A stretch of DNA of 64,000 nucleotides from Dysgonamonadaceae bacterium (GTDB taxonomy: Bacteria; Bacteroidota; Bacteroidia; Bacteroidales; Azobacteroidaceae). The stretch covers positions 1 to 64,000 of the forward strand of contig JAISOJ010000048.1 in the NCBI GenBank assembly GCA_031275735.1, in the 5' to 3' direction. Under the pieces are notes generated by a model. That model was not told the origin of the DNA, did not search any database, and saw nothing but the letters and a program-made list of their open reading frames with translations. Both the position numbers and the translations under genes were made by a program. Below, piece by piece: positions 53,004 through 62,682 of the stretch (positions are counted from its first letter, which is position 1; each line of letters starts with the position of its first letter).

Positions 53004-53681
53004 TTATGAGTTATGAATCAGAATTGAATCTATTACTCCGTCTTTCAGACGAACGATTTTATCGGTAGCATCGGCAACGCTTTGTTCGTGCGTAACGATA
53101 ATCACAGTCATCCCCTCTTTATTGACTTCGCGAAGGATTTGTATTACTTCTTCCGAAGTTTTACTATCCAAAGCTCCGGTTGGTTCGTCGGCCAAAATGA
53201 TTTGCGGCTTGGCGATCAAGGCGCGTGCAATTGCCACTCGTTGTTTTTGCCCGCCCGACAATTCATTCGGCATATGATCCGCCCAATCCTTCAGCCCCAT
53301 TTTATCTAAGTACTCCAATGCAATATGATTCCTTTTTCTACGGCTTATTCCTTGGTAGTACAAAGGAAGCGCTACATTTTCCATCGCATTTTTGAAATTA
53401 ATCAGATTAAAAGATTGGAAAATAAAACCAATCATTTTGTTCCGTAATTCGGCAGCTCTGGTTTCGCTCAAATTCTTTATCAGTTGATTATTCAAATAGT
53501 AATCGCCCGTATCGTAAGTGTCTAAAATTCCTAAAATATTGAGTAAGGTAGATTTACCTGAACCGGAAGCGCCCATAATGGAAACCATTTCGCCTTGCCT
53601 TATTTTCAAGTCTATTCCTTTCAAGACATGTAATGGAGCTCCGTTATGATAAGTTTTATTTATCTGATCTAATTTTATCAT
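53004..53681 (-). CDS. ABC transporter ATP-binding protein (MacB/LolD type)
   Basis: 225 residues from ATG 53681 (MIKLDQINKTYH); the open frame upstream has no support. Walker A is GASGSGKSTLL, the Q-loop lies in GFIFQSFNLI, the signature is LSGGQKQRVAIARAL, Walker B is IILADEPTGALD and the switch histidine is in VIIVTHEQS. It powers the two MacB-type permeases encoded after it, which in turn connect to the fusion protein and TolC-like channel, so this operon encodes a whole tripartite pump. It is the first gene of the leftward operon. Confidence 0.95.
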   Translation of the reverse strand: MIKLDQINKTYHNGAPLHVLKGIDLKIRQGEMVSIMGASGSGKSTLLNILGILDTYDTGDYYLNNQLIKNLSETRAAELRNKMIGFIFQSFNLINFKNAMENVALPLYYQGISRRKRNHIALEYLDKMGLKDWADHMPNELSGGQKQRVAIARALIAKPQIILADEPTGALDSKTSEEVIQILREVNKEGMTVIIVTHEQSVADATDKIVRLKDGVIDSILIHNS

Positions 53682-54070
53682 TAGTTTTGTAATTACTTCA
53701 TTATTATATGACGAATATGTTTCGTTTTTATTACATTTCAGAAGCAAATAATTCGAAACGGTTACAAAGGTATTCATTGTTTTGGTACTTTGCAATACAT
53801 AGTATCTTATTTAGATAAAATCTAATTAAAATCAAAATTAATAAATTATTGTATAACGAATTATAGGTCAATCGATAAATTTAACTAACAATCGAGGGAT
53901 TTTGATTCAATCCGAATTACATAAACCCCTAAACAAAACCTGTTTTTTAGGGGTTAACAAAGAATTTTTTCGTAAATTTGCAGCCAAAAATATAAACAAG
54001 TTAACAAATAATTAAATAAATAATTTCATTAATTTATTATTTAAATTTTGTTTATTTGTCAAATTACAAA
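53682..54070. other. Divergent intergenic region between the ABC operon and lepA
   Basis: About 390 AT-rich bases. TAAATTTG at 53973-53980 followed by CAGCC is a plausible -7 box for lepA, without a clear TTTG at the -33 distance. Nothing coding was seen. Confidence 0.45.
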
Positions 54071-55858
54071 ATGAAACATATTCGAAATTTTTGCATAATA
54101 GCTCATATTGATCATGGGAAAAGCACATTGGCTGATCGCCTGTTGGAATATACTCAAACCATAGAAGGCAAAGCCATGCAAGCGCAAGTATTGGACGATA
54201 TGGATTTGGAAAGGGAACGTGGTATTACGATTAAGAGTCATGCAATCCAAATGAAATATCAATACCAGGGAGAAGAATATATTCTCAATTTGATTGATAC
54301 ACCGGGACATGTGGATTTTTCTTATGAAGTTTCCCGTTCGATAGCAGCCTGCGAAGGCGCTTTATTGGTAGTAGATGCTGCCCAAGGAATCCAAGCGCAA
54401 ACGATTTCTAATTTATACATGGCTTTGGAAAATGATTTGGAAATCATTCCGGTCTTAAACAAAGTAGATTTACCTAGCGCCATGCCTGAAGAAGTGGAAG
54501 ACCAAATTGTCGATTTATTGGGATGCGGCCGGAACGATATTCTTCGCGCCAGCGGAAAAACAGGAGAGGGCGTGTATCGGCTTTTAGAAACTATTATAGA
54601 AAAGATACCAGCTCCTAAAGGCGATCCGGATGCTCCGCTTCAAGCTTTGATTTTCGATTCTGTTTTTAATTCTTTCCGTGGTATCATCGCATATTTCAAA
54701 ATTGTCAGCGGTTCGATACGGAAAGGCGATCTGGTTAAATTTGTAGCTACAGGGAAAGAGTATGAGGCAGACGAAGTAGGTATATTGAAATTAGAGATGT
54801 CGCCTCGGAAAGAAGTAACTTGCGGCGATGTAGGCTATATCATTTCCGGTATTAAAGCATCTAAAGAAGTGAAAGTCGGAGATACGATTACGCATGTAAA
54901 ACGCCCCTGCAATCGAGCAATTGAAGGCTTTGAAGAGGTAAAACCTATGGTATTTGCCGGATTGTATCCGATAGACAGTGAAGAATTCGAAAACCTCCGT
55001 TCTTCGTTGGAAAAATTACAGTTGAACGATGCTTCCTTGACTTTTCAACCCGAATCGTCTGTCGCCTTAGGATTTGGTTTTCGTTGTGGTTTTTTGGGAT
55101 TACTTCACATGGAAATCATCCAGGAACGTTTGGATCGCGAATTTAATATGGATGTAATCACCACGGTTCCGAATGTTTCCTATTTGGTTTACGATAAGCA
55201 AGGAAACTGCAAAGAAGTTCATAATCCGGCAGGATTACCCGACCTGACATTGATCGATCGTATTGAAGAGCCTTTTATTCGTGCATCGGTAATTACCAGT
55301 ACGACTTATATCGGACCGATTATGAGTTTGTGTTTGGGGAAACGAGGCGTTTTAGTCAAACAAGATTATATTTCCGGAGACCGGATTGAGATTATTTACG
55401 ATCTTCCTTTGGGTGAAATAGTAATTGATTTTTATGATAAACTGAAAAGTATTTCCAAAGGTTATGCATCGTTCGATTACCACATGCATGATTATCGCCC
55501 GTCTAAATTGGTCAAGTTGGATATCCTCCTCAACGGAGAACAGGTAGATGCCCTTTCTACGCTTACCCATGTAGATAATGCCGCCGGCTTTGGACGTAAA
55601 ATGTGCGAAAAACTCAAGGAATTAATTCCCCGACAACAATTTGACGTGGCTATTCAAGCAGCTATCGGAGCTAAAATTATTGCCAGAGAAACGATTAAAG
55701 CTGTTCGTAAAGATGTGACGGCTAAATGTTACGGAGGCGATATTACGCGCAAGCGGAAATTGCTTGAAAAACAAAAAGAAGGTAAAAAACGAATGAAACA
55801 AGTAGGAAACGTGGAAGTTCCTCAAAAAGCATTCTTAGCTGTTTTAAAATTAGATTAA
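54071..55858 (+). CDS. lepA: Elongation factor 4 (LepA), ribosome back-translocase GTPase
   Basis: 595 residues from ATG 54071; a TTG five codons upstream is also possible. GTPase motifs: [18 protein letters not shown] (G1), [12 protein letters not shown] (G2), DTPGHVDF (G3) and NKVDLPSA (G4). The EF-G-like domains follow, and the LepA-specific C-terminal domain has [33 protein letters not shown] and the ending [16 protein letters not shown]. The length is standard. It stands alone between the export operon and pbpC, and it converges with pbpC with 38 bases between stops. Confidence 0.98.
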   Translation: MKHIRNFCIIAHIDHGKSTLADRLLEYTQTIEGKAMQAQVLDDMDLERERGITIKSHAIQMKYQYQGEEYILNLIDTPGHVDFSYEVSRSIAACEGALLVVDAAQGIQAQTISNLYMALENDLEIIPVLNKVDLPSAMPEEVEDQIVDLLGCGRNDILRASGKTGEGVYRLLETIIEKIPAPKGDPDAPLQALIFDSVFNSFRGIIAYFKIVSGSIRKGDLVKFVATGKEYEADEVGILKLEMSPRKEVTCGDVGYIISGIKASKEVKVGDTITHVKRPCNRAIEGFEEVKPMVFAGLYPIDSEEFENLRSSLEKLQLNDASLTFQPESSVALGFGFRCGFLGLLHMEIIQERLDREFNMDVITTVPNVSYLVYDKQGNCKEVHNPAGLPDLTLIDRIEEPFIRASVITSTTYIGPIMSLCLGKRGVLVKQDYISGDRIEIIYDLPLGEIVIDFYDKLKSISKGYASFDYHMHDYRPSKLVKLDILLNGEQVDALSTLTHVDNAAGFGRKMCEKLKELIPRQQFDVAIQAAIGAKIIARETIKAVRKDVTAKCYGGDITRKRKLLEKQKEGKKRMKQVGNVEVPQKAFLAVLKLD

Positions 55859-55896
55859 ATCGACGAAGTAAGTATTAAGAGCCGGCTAAGTAAGCA

Positions 55897-58197
55897 TTAT
55901 TCTATCTCAACGCGACATGAGAGTGTATGCCCTTCATTATCGACTACCGTTACCAAGTGGCTACCTTCAAGTAGCGTCGCTGTCAATCGATGAAAATCGC
56001 TGGTAGATGCAATATATTCATTATCAATATGCCAGAAAACAGTAGCTTCAGGATGGCTATGCGCCAACTCGAAAGTGATCTTTCCTTGACTACCATCTAA
56101 TTGTTTCGGGAGACGTACTTTTATATTTCCCTGCGGATAAATGAATTGCATCGGATTAAAACTATCTTCCCCACATCCCGGAAGGAACGGAGGTAAAGAT
56201 TTGTATTCCGGATGACGTTGCTTGTAATACCACGCCCAAGAGGGCGGAAGAGTAAACCAATTTTTTCGGATAACAGTCTCTGTTTCCACGCAATTTTTAT
56301 AGACCCTGAAACGCTCGTCGGCGCTTAGATACACTCCGGTATGCCATGGGCAAGGATCTGTATGTAAACCGTTCGAACAAATTAAAACCGTATCGACTTC
56401 TTCGCAGAAACGACCTTTCAAGTAACCGGACAAACGACATATTTCCGCTTCAACAAAAGCTTCCGCGGGTAATTCAAACCAATTGGAAGAAGGCAATATA
56501 TCAAAAATATCGAACATGACCGGACCGGCTGTTTTAGCGCCTGTTAAATTCGGTTTCCCTTCACCGGAAGCATTTCCTACCCAGACGCCTACTACGTACT
56601 GCGATGTAACGCCAATTGCCCAAGCATCGCGAAAACCATAACTTGTCCCGGTTTTCCACGCAATTTTCTGCATAGACGGAAGACTTTTCCAATCAATCTG
56701 TTCCGGTCGATTTACTTCCGTAATTGCATTGAATACTTGCCAAACAGCCCCCGCTTGAAAGGTATTTTTCTCCTTATTAATTTTTTCATTCATAGATAAA
56801 GCGTAATGACCATTCTCCAAATCGGATAAAGTCCGAGCCATATTAACATAAGCATTAGCAAGGTCTCCCAATCGGGCTTCGGCTCCGCCTAAAATCAACG
56901 ACAAACCGTAATGTCCGGATGGATGCGGTAAACGGGCAATATGATTCTGTTTTAGGAAATCATAAAATTTCGGTACACCATATTTTCGTAACAAGGAAAC
57001 CAATGGAACATTCAACGAACGGCTCACAGCTTCGGAGGCTGGAACAGCTCCCTCGTACTGTAGATTAAAATTTTGCGGCGAGAAACCGTTAATATTGATC
57101 GGAATATCCGGCAAGAGTGTACGGGGAAGAATTTCACCTTCCTGCAAAACAGCACAATACAGAAAAGGTTTTAAAATACTTCCCGTACTTCGTTCCGATT
57201 GAATAATGTCGACTTGATTACTTGAATCGTCCGTATTGAACAATACATTACCGCAATAAGCAATTACCTGATTTTTTTTTACATCAATCACAATCGCCGC
57301 CAGATTCCGGATATCGCTCTGTTGAAATTCACTATGCCAACGTTCCAAAACGGATTCTGTGCGGAGTTGTATATTTTTATCAATCGTGGAAACCGACTGT
57401 TTTCCCGGATATTTTAAATAAAAATAATCGACTAAATGAGGCGCTATTTGCGGCAGAGCCAACGGTTCGCCGGGCAACGGTTCGTCAAGCGCCAATTCGT
57501 AACTAATCTTGTCAAGAACTCCCTTATCAAAAAGTCTTTTCAGTAAACGGTTTCTTTTCTTCTGCAACAATTCCCTGTTTTTAGACAGATGCAACATCGC
57601 CGGTGCATTCGGCAAAACCGCTAATGTTGCCGATTCTGCCCACGACAAACGTGCGGGCGATCGACCGAAATAACGCCACGCAGCAGCTTCCATCCCGACA
57701 ACATTACCACCGAAAGGCGCGTGTGAAGCATAAAGCGCCAAAATTTTTTTCTTTGAATATTGAAATTCCAAACGGGTAGCCAAAATCGTTTCCAAACATT
57801 TTTCCCAGATTGTCCTATCTTTTTTCCTGCACAAACGTATCAATTGCATCGTAATCGTGCTCCCCCCACTGATTATCCGTTGTTTCCGTATATTTTGAAT
57901 CAATGCACGACCGATTGCCAGTGGATTAACGCCCCAGTGGAAATAAAAATACCGGTCTTCAAATTCTACCAGGCAAGCGCCGAATTTCTCAGGAACAGTG
58001 TCGCAAGGAGGAAAACGCCATTGTTCGTCACTAGCAATACGAGCGCCTAACAATTCTCCGTTCCGATCGGTTACCACTGTCGAATAAGGCGTTTCGAAAT
58101 GTTGTCTGGGCAAACGAAAGATACAGACAATAAACAAAAAAATAGCCGATAAAAAAATTAGCTTTTTTCTTCCGGAAATATCCTTGAACGAAATCAA
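55897..58197 (-). CDS. pbpC: Penicillin-binding protein 1C (peptidoglycan glycosyltransferase/transpeptidase)
   Basis: 766 residues. A membrane anchor (LIFLSAIFLFIVCIF) is followed by a GT51 glycosyltransferase domain with catalytic Glu in FEDRYFYFHWGVNPLAI and the ISGGSTITMQLIRL motif. The transpeptidase domain has the SxxK serine in STGSILKPF, SRSLNVP as SxN and KTGTSYGFRDAW as KTG. The C-terminal BiPBP_C domain (about 675-766) is typical of PBP1C. In many bacteria pbpC sits beside an alpha-2-macroglobulin-like gene; that neighbour is missing here. Periplasmic, envelope maintenance role by family. Confidence 0.96.
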   Translation of the reverse strand: MISFKDISGRKKLIFLSAIFLFIVCIFRLPRQHFETPYSTVVTDRNGELLGARIASDEQWRFPPCDTVPEKFGACLVEFEDRYFYFHWGVNPLAIGRALIQNIRKQRIISGGSTITMQLIRLCRKKDRTIWEKCLETILATRLEFQYSKKKILALYASHAPFGGNVVGMEAAAWRYFGRSPARLSWAESATLAVLPNAPAMLHLSKNRELLQKKRNRLLKRLFDKGVLDKISYELALDEPLPGEPLALPQIAPHLVDYFYLKYPGKQSVSTIDKNIQLRTESVLERWHSEFQQSDIRNLAAIVIDVKKNQVIAYCGNVLFNTDDSSNQVDIIQSERSTGSILKPFLYCAVLQEGEILPRTLLPDIPININGFSPQNFNLQYEGAVPASEAVSRSLNVPLVSLLRKYGVPKFYDFLKQNHIARLPHPSGHYGLSLILGGAEARLGDLANAYVNMARTLSDLENGHYALSMNEKINKEKNTFQAGAVWQVFNAITEVNRPEQIDWKSLPSMQKIAWKTGTSYGFRDAWAIGVTSQYVVGVWVGNASGEGKPNLTGAKTAGPVMFDIFDILPSSNWFELPAEAFVEAEICRLSGYLKGRFCEEVDTVLICSNGLHTDPCPWHTGVYLSADERFRVYKNCVETETVIRKNWFTLPPSWAWYYKQRHPEYKSLPPFLPGCGEDSFNPMQFIYPQGNIKVRLPKQLDGSQGKITFELAHSHPEATVFWHIDNEYIASTSDFHRLTATLLEGSHLVTVVDNEGHTLSCRVEIE

Positions 58198-58507
58198 AAT
58201 CTAAAACTATTTTGCATAATAATACCTCTATATACTTCATGCGGGATAATTTTGTGCATTGTACAGGAGAAAGAAGGAAAGGAAACGAGAAATAACGATG
58301 TGTTCTTTGTTTCTGCAAAATGGCATGTGTTTCCTTCCTCCCATTTACTACGCACAAACTATACCAAGCATAGTACAAAAATAATAAAAATTTACATAGC
58401 GTCGTATTTTATGCCAAAGATAATAGCAATTCACGCTCGCCGTAGCGAACCGCGAAAGTATATGCGGTTCGTTATGACGAGTGTGAATCGTTTGGAAAGA
58501 AAAATAA
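58198..58507. other. Intergenic region with an imperfect palindrome
   Basis: No gene seen in 310 bases. At 58429-58452 and 58465-58488, 24-base arms are inverted copies with four differences (three are G-U-compatible in one strand) around a 12-base loop. It follows the stop of the leftward adhesin gene by 20 bases, so it may act in 3'-end formation even though no T-run follows. Confidence 0.5.
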
Positions 58508-61500
58508 TTATTTCTTAACCACAAATTTATCCGTTTTTACCCCCGCCGGCGTTTGAACCGTAATGAAGTAAAGTCCCGGAGCTAAACTGCCGGTATTCAG
58601 TTTGTATTCGGAATTGTTTATTCCCTGTTCCCTGTGCACTGTAGTCCCGGAAGCATCGTAAACCGAAACTTTTTCTATCCGCTGATTAGCTAAGCGCACC
58701 CACAGCAGGTCGACGACCGGATTGGGGTAAAGCTGTAAGGAGGGATCTAGCGCTTTCACTTCGGGAAGGGCATCCACATTCTTTCCAAAATTAGGACGGA
58801 TATGGATGAAGCCTAAACCGTAACTCGAATCGATCCGGTACAATCCCGACCCGAAATCGCCGTAGAAATACCCGTTCGGATCCGTATCGTATGCAATAGC
58901 TATGCTTTTGCCGGTTAGCTGCTGTACTGCAAATAAATACCTGCAGGGTTCCAATTCGGTATCGGGAACGTCGAATACGATTGAGCTTCCGGCCAGACGC
59001 TCCTGTACTTGCGTGAAACGAGGTTCGCCCAAAACCAGCTCGTCGTCGATCGGATAAACAACAATGCCAAAATCATCACTATTGCCATTGTCGAAAAAGC
59101 CTATATTTATACTGGTCAGAACATCTTTTTTCACAAGTTCGTATACAAGACCGAACTTACATGTTCCGCCCGTTACTCCTAAGCCTCTCGGAAAATCGGA
59201 ATCGATGTTGTCCCACACGTAGGTCGAGTCGGAAACGGTTTTCTGAATTTGTATAGTATTATCATCCGGATTCGGATCGCCGGAGTCGATATTTGCCTTG
59301 AATTGCAAATTTAGGGGGCCTACCGGCAAGGCGGAGAACGTAACGCTGAGCGGTACTGCTTTTACTTCGCCGAAAGTTGAAAGCGTAAAGTCGGTCGTTG
59401 CAAGCGGGTTACTATCATTATTCATGTTCAACTCGACAGAACCGGTTTCTGCACCGGTACCTTGGTTTTGGACAAATACGTTGAATATTTTTTCTCCTTC
59501 TACCTGGTACTTAGGCGTTTTACGGGGAAAGGAAGCCGGCGATTCAACCCTGTTAATGAGAACGTCATGTCCCGGCAATGTAGATACCGATGTTTTGTAA
59601 ATAGCTAAATCGCCAATCTTTACAGGGAAAATACCGATAACATATTCCCCTGCTTCGGTAATATTCAGAACAATCTTGTCTTCCACCGTATTGTCGCTTG
59701 TATATTCATCGAAGTATTCCTTTACCGGCGTCCATCCGGCAGGATCAGATCCCGAAAGGCCGTAGGCAACATAGAAATTATCCGGAAATACAGTACCATA
59801 TGATAACCATCCGGCCGAATAAGTGTATGTAAAGCGGTAATTACCCGGTTGCAAAGCGATACAGCGGGAGAGCAGCGGGTACTTACCGATCGGGTACAGG
59901 CATCCGGAATAATCGCTGGCTCCCCAGGCGTTGGCTAGCGTTGAACTCCAGTCGTTGCGGTCTTCCTTGTTTGCAAAATCGCTTTCAAACGGAAGTTCCG
60001 CAATCGGGGAATAATGAGTAAGCGAAGTCGAAACGCTATTATCGGACGTATTTTCTTCGTTCGGAGTGGAAGCAGTTATTGTTATTGCATAATTCCCAAG
60101 CGTAGAAAAATCAGCCGGTTGGGTGAAATAAACTTCTTTAGACTCCCTGACGCCTATCGCCTCGTTAAAGGTTTCGGAAATGGCCTCGCTGTCGTTTATC
60201 CGGTAAGTCAGCGTAAATTCCGAGACAGGTTCGGTACCGTTATTTCGGACAGCGGATCCTAAAACAGTAGCAGAAGAAAAGTCGCAGGAAGAACCCGGCA
60301 CTAACAGATTGGCAAACGTAAGGTCGGGAATCCCTACAAATACGCCTTCACCGACAAAGATATTATCCAGAACAAGCGCCCATCCGCCTTCACTTTCCTC
60401 GGAATAGTAATGGAAAGCTATATGGTAAGTTCCAGGTTCCGGTACCTCGAAATCAATCACGGACGTCGGCCAATCTTCATGAATCAAGAAAGTATAATCC
60501 TTCAAAACCTCCATCTCTTCCCAATTAGGGGAAGGCCCGTATAAGACCCTTAACGATTCCGTACCGAATGCCATCGTCTGGAAAGTAATATGGTAAGTTC
60601 CCGCTTCCGGGAAAATCAACGGATAACTTATCAAATAGGCATCGCCCGTAGCCGAAATTTGTATTGCGCCGACGCCTCCGTCCGCATCCACGTTCTGATT
60701 ATCATAGAGCCAAGTGTAATTACCATTCGCATTAATAATCGTCCAGTAGGTCGTCATGTCGTCGCGACTGTCAAAGCCGCAATCAAAAGGTAAAGGCAAA
60801 GGAACCACATGTTCAGTTGTTCCGGTCGTTTGATTATTGAAAGGATTCATATCCTCTTCATAAGTAAGCCATGCCGTTACGGTATACAGGCCGACCTCCG
60901 AAAAATCGGCTTTCGCGTTGAAAGTATAGGTAACTTCGGCTCCTGGGGTTAAGGTTTCCGCATACGTTTCGGTAACCGTTTCCCCGTCGTTGATCCGATA
61001 GGATAATTCCACGGAAGAAACAGACTGCGTACCGACATTCGATAAAACGACGCCGATTTCTTCACTGTCAGTCAAGTTGGCTGAAACCGGCATCAAGGTA
61101 AGTCGGGTAAGCGCAACGTCGATGGGAGGATAGTATTCGACCAGACCCTCATATTCGATAATGAAAATGTATTCATACCCGGCCTCAAATGAAAAATCGT
61201 CCCCAAAAGCTGTTTCTTCCGTGTCGTACCAGAGACAAATATAAATGTCTCCGTAATTTTGATCGGGATTGAGGAAAATAATATCATACACGCCTTCCGG
61301 CACGGCTATGCTTATTTCATCGTCAAGTACCATTACAGGTTCGGTCAGATCAGCGCTTGCTCCTTCCGGAATGGTATATTCGCACATGTCGAAAAGTTGT
61401 TCGTCAACGAAAGAAATTGCATCAGGGTCTATGGCATGGTCTGCGTCCAGCAAGGCTTGAAAGCCGGTTCCATCCTCCCAGGGGTCGCCAATCACTTTCA

Positions 61501-61879
61501 ACGTTATGGTGGCGGCGTCTTCGTTGGTCGATTTTATTACGCAGGGATGCCCGATTTTGTAGGTTAGCGTTCTTTTCACAGATTCTTTTTTACTTCCCCT
61601 GATCCGGACAATTCCTCGCTTTCCTGCCGCATGGTTTTCTCCGGGACGGAGAACGGTTTTCCCGTTTTTCCTGATTAAGGACAGTTCGTTTTTCCTATCC
61701 GCCTGCATTCTTTCATAGAATTGGGGGTTAAAAGGAGTTTCAAGTTTGCTCTTTTGATTCAAACTTGCTTCTTTAGCATGAACACTCTCGATACGAGTGT
61801 TTGGTTTTGTATTTTGGGCGGTTACATTTAATCCCCAAATAACGGCCAAAACCAACAGCGTAATTAATCGTTTTCTCAT
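58508..61879 (-). CDS. Large T9SS-secreted adhesin with gingipain-type DUF2436 domain
   Basis: 1123 residues with a signal peptide (ITLLVLAVIWGLNVTA). After a basic linker, residues about 120-245 match the gingipain/hemagglutinin DUF2436 pattern: DPWEDGTGFQALLDADH, the CEYTIPEGA region, VPEGVYDIIFLNP and FSFEAGYEYIFII. Then CARDB-like domains (ANLTDSEEIGVVLSN; YRINDGETVTETYAETL; YRINDSEAISETFNEAI) alternate with choice-of-anchor J-like parts (WTIINANGNYTWLYD, GGWALVLDNIFVGEG). The end is a T9SS type A sorting domain (LQLYPNPVVDLLWVRL to LAPGLYFITVQT). In Porphyromonas such domains bind haem or host proteins after release from gingipains; here there is no protease domain. Surface adhesin by inference. 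Confidence 0.87.
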   Translation of the reverse strand: MRKRLITLLVLAVIWGLNVTAQNTKPNTRIESVHAKEASLNQKSKLETPFNPQFYERMQADRKNELSLIRKNGKTVLRPGENHAAGKRGIVRIRGSKKESVKRTLTYKIGHPCVIKSTNEDAATITLKVIGDPWEDGTGFQALLDADHAIDPDAISFVDEQLFDMCEYTIPEGASADLTEPVMVLDDEISIAVPEGVYDIIFLNPDQNYGDIYICLWYDTEETAFGDDFSFEAGYEYIFIIEYEGLVEYYPPIDVALTRLTLMPVSANLTDSEEIGVVLSNVGTQSVSSVELSYRINDGETVTETYAETLTPGAEVTYTFNAKADFSEVGLYTVTAWLTYEEDMNPFNNQTTGTTEHVVPLPLPFDCGFDSRDDMTTYWTIINANGNYTWLYDNQNVDADGGVGAIQISATGDAYLISYPLIFPEAGTYHITFQTMAFGTESLRVLYGPSPNWEEMEVLKDYTFLIHEDWPTSVIDFEVPEPGTYHIAFHYYSEESEGGWALVLDNIFVGEGVFVGIPDLTFANLLVPGSSCDFSSATVLGSAVRNNGTEPVSEFTLTYRINDSEAISETFNEAIGVRESKEVYFTQPADFSTLGNYAITITASTPNEENTSDNSVSTSLTHYSPIAELPFESDFANKEDRNDWSSTLANAWGASDYSGCLYPIGKYPLLSRCIALQPGNYRFTYTYSAGWLSYGTVFPDNFYVAYGLSGSDPAGWTPVKEYFDEYTSDNTVEDKIVLNITEAGEYVIGIFPVKIGDLAIYKTSVSTLPGHDVLINRVESPASFPRKTPKYQVEGEKIFNVFVQNQGTGAETGSVELNMNNDSNPLATTDFTLSTFGEVKAVPLSVTFSALPVGPLNLQFKANIDSGDPNPDDNTIQIQKTVSDSTYVWDNIDSDFPRGLGVTGGTCKFGLVYELVKKDVLTSINIGFFDNGNSDDFGIVVYPIDDELVLGEPRFTQVQERLAGSSIVFDVPDTELEPCRYLFAVQQLTGKSIAIAYDTDPNGYFYGDFGSGLYRIDSSYGLGFIHIRPNFGKNVDALPEVKALDPSLQLYPNPVVDLLWVRLANQRIEKVSVYDASGTTVHREQGINNSEYKLNTGSLAPGLYFITVQTPAGVKTDKFVVKK

Positions 61880-61958
61880 AAGCTTTAAAATTAAATTGAT
61901 TGTTAAATAATAAAAAATCTATTAAGATCCTTGCGTTGACAAATTTTCACGGTTTCGG

Positions 61959-62156
61959 CTAAACTAGGAAATCTTCTCTTGTCTTTAAAAAGAAATGTTT
62001 ATTACTACGCGGACAGGCGCATTTTAGATAAGGCATAAACGGCATAATCTCTCCTTCTCCCTTTCTTTTCTCTAATAAAAACCCTTTAATATCCCAACAA
62101 AGAATGTTAAAGATAATTAACTGATTTCTATTTTCAAAGAAACAATCCATTTTCAT
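61959..62156 (-). CDS. Possible small ORF upstream of the adhesin gene, unknown
   Basis: 65 codons from ATG 62156. The product starts MKMDCFFENRNQLIIFNIL and has a central lysine-rich part (LLEKRKGEGEI). It lies 28 bases downstream of a good -7 box (TATATTTG), so it would be the first frame on the adhesin transcript. No family likeness, no RBS of note; it could simply be leader RNA. Confidence 0.25.
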   Translation of the reverse strand: MKMDCFFENRNQLIIFNILCWDIKGFLLEKRKGEGEIMPFMPYLKCACPRSNKHFFLKTREDFLV

Positions 62157-62183
62157 AATAGGTATTTTTGTTCAAATTAAGTG

Positions 62184-62191
62184 CAAATATA
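62184..62191 (-). promoter_or_regulatory. -7 element upstream of the adhesin gene
   Basis: TATATTTG on the leftward strand matches TAnnTTTG. No TTTG is seen at the -33 distance. The transcript would have a leader of about 300 bases before the adhesin start at 61879. Confidence 0.45.
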
Positions 62192-62228
62192 ACAACTTTT
62201 TTTTAATATTAATGAAAAAATAAAAAAC

Positions 62229-62255
62229 ACAGGGCAAACTTAAGGCTTGCCCTGT
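62229..62255 (-). terminator. Hairpin with T-rich tail after the transposase relic
   Basis: ACAGGGCAA and TTGCCCTGT form a 9-bp stem with a 9-base loop. Reading leftwards the stem is followed at once by GTTTTTTATTTTTT, the form of an intrinsic terminator for leftward transcripts coming from 62342-62682. Confidence 0.7.
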
Positions 62256-62256
62256 A

Positions 62257-62331
62257 TAGCCAAACAGACCGCAGAGTGTACAAAATCCTGCTTCTGCGTG
62301 TCGCTCCCGGAGGCGCGTGACTGTCTGGCTA
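62257..62331. repeat. Nested inverted-repeat element, about 75 bases
   Basis: TAGCCAAACAGAC (62257-62269) pairs with GACTGTCTGGCTA (62319-62331), two mismatches. Inside, CGCAGA (62270-62275) pairs with TCTGCG (62293-62298), and a CGC-TCC/GGA-GCG stretch follows at 62302-62315. The result is a branched fold with an outer stem and one or two inner stems. It lies between the terminator hairpin and the end of the transposase relic. Confidence 0.55.
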
Positions 62332-62341
62332 CGGATTTTTT

Positions 62342-62682
62342 TTATAAATCAATCCCATACTGCACTTCCAGCATATCGCCCATAATCTCATAGCCTTCAA
62401 TCTTTAATCGAGATTCATTAAGCTGACGACGCAACTCCGAAACTTCATGCATCCAATCACGCTCACTGACTTTTTTCGATTTTTCTTTCATCGCCGGCAG
62501 GATAATCGGTTCTTCAAAGTAGGCAAAAACGTGTCTTTATAACGACTAATCATCTTATTTACGGCATTGAGGATCATGACGGATTCTTCACTTAGCATCC
62601 GGGCGGTTTTTACACCACCCAAATACTCAGGGAGCATTCGTTCTTTTACCCTACGAGGTAATACAAAATTACTTAATTCCAT
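62342..62682 (-). pseudogene. Frameshifted small transposase gene (OrfA-like)
   Basis: The first frame (62488-62682) begins MELSNFVLPRRVKERMLPEY and goes on through SEESVMILNAVNKMISRYKD. Near 62520 the reading continues in another frame as FEEPIILPAMKEKSK, then a coiled-coil stretch (VSELRRQLNESRLKIEGYEI) and LEVQYGIDL, ending at a TAA at 62342. The coiled-coil end followed by a Y-GIDL/I tail resembles OrfA proteins of IS3-like elements in Bacteroidetes, but no OrfB lies downstream. I am fairly sure the two frames were one gene and less sure about the family. Confidence 0.5.

Noticed and set aside
55859-55896. Shared terminator between lepA and pbpC
   Set aside because: Only short direct repeats (AAGTAAG) are present; no stem with T-run.
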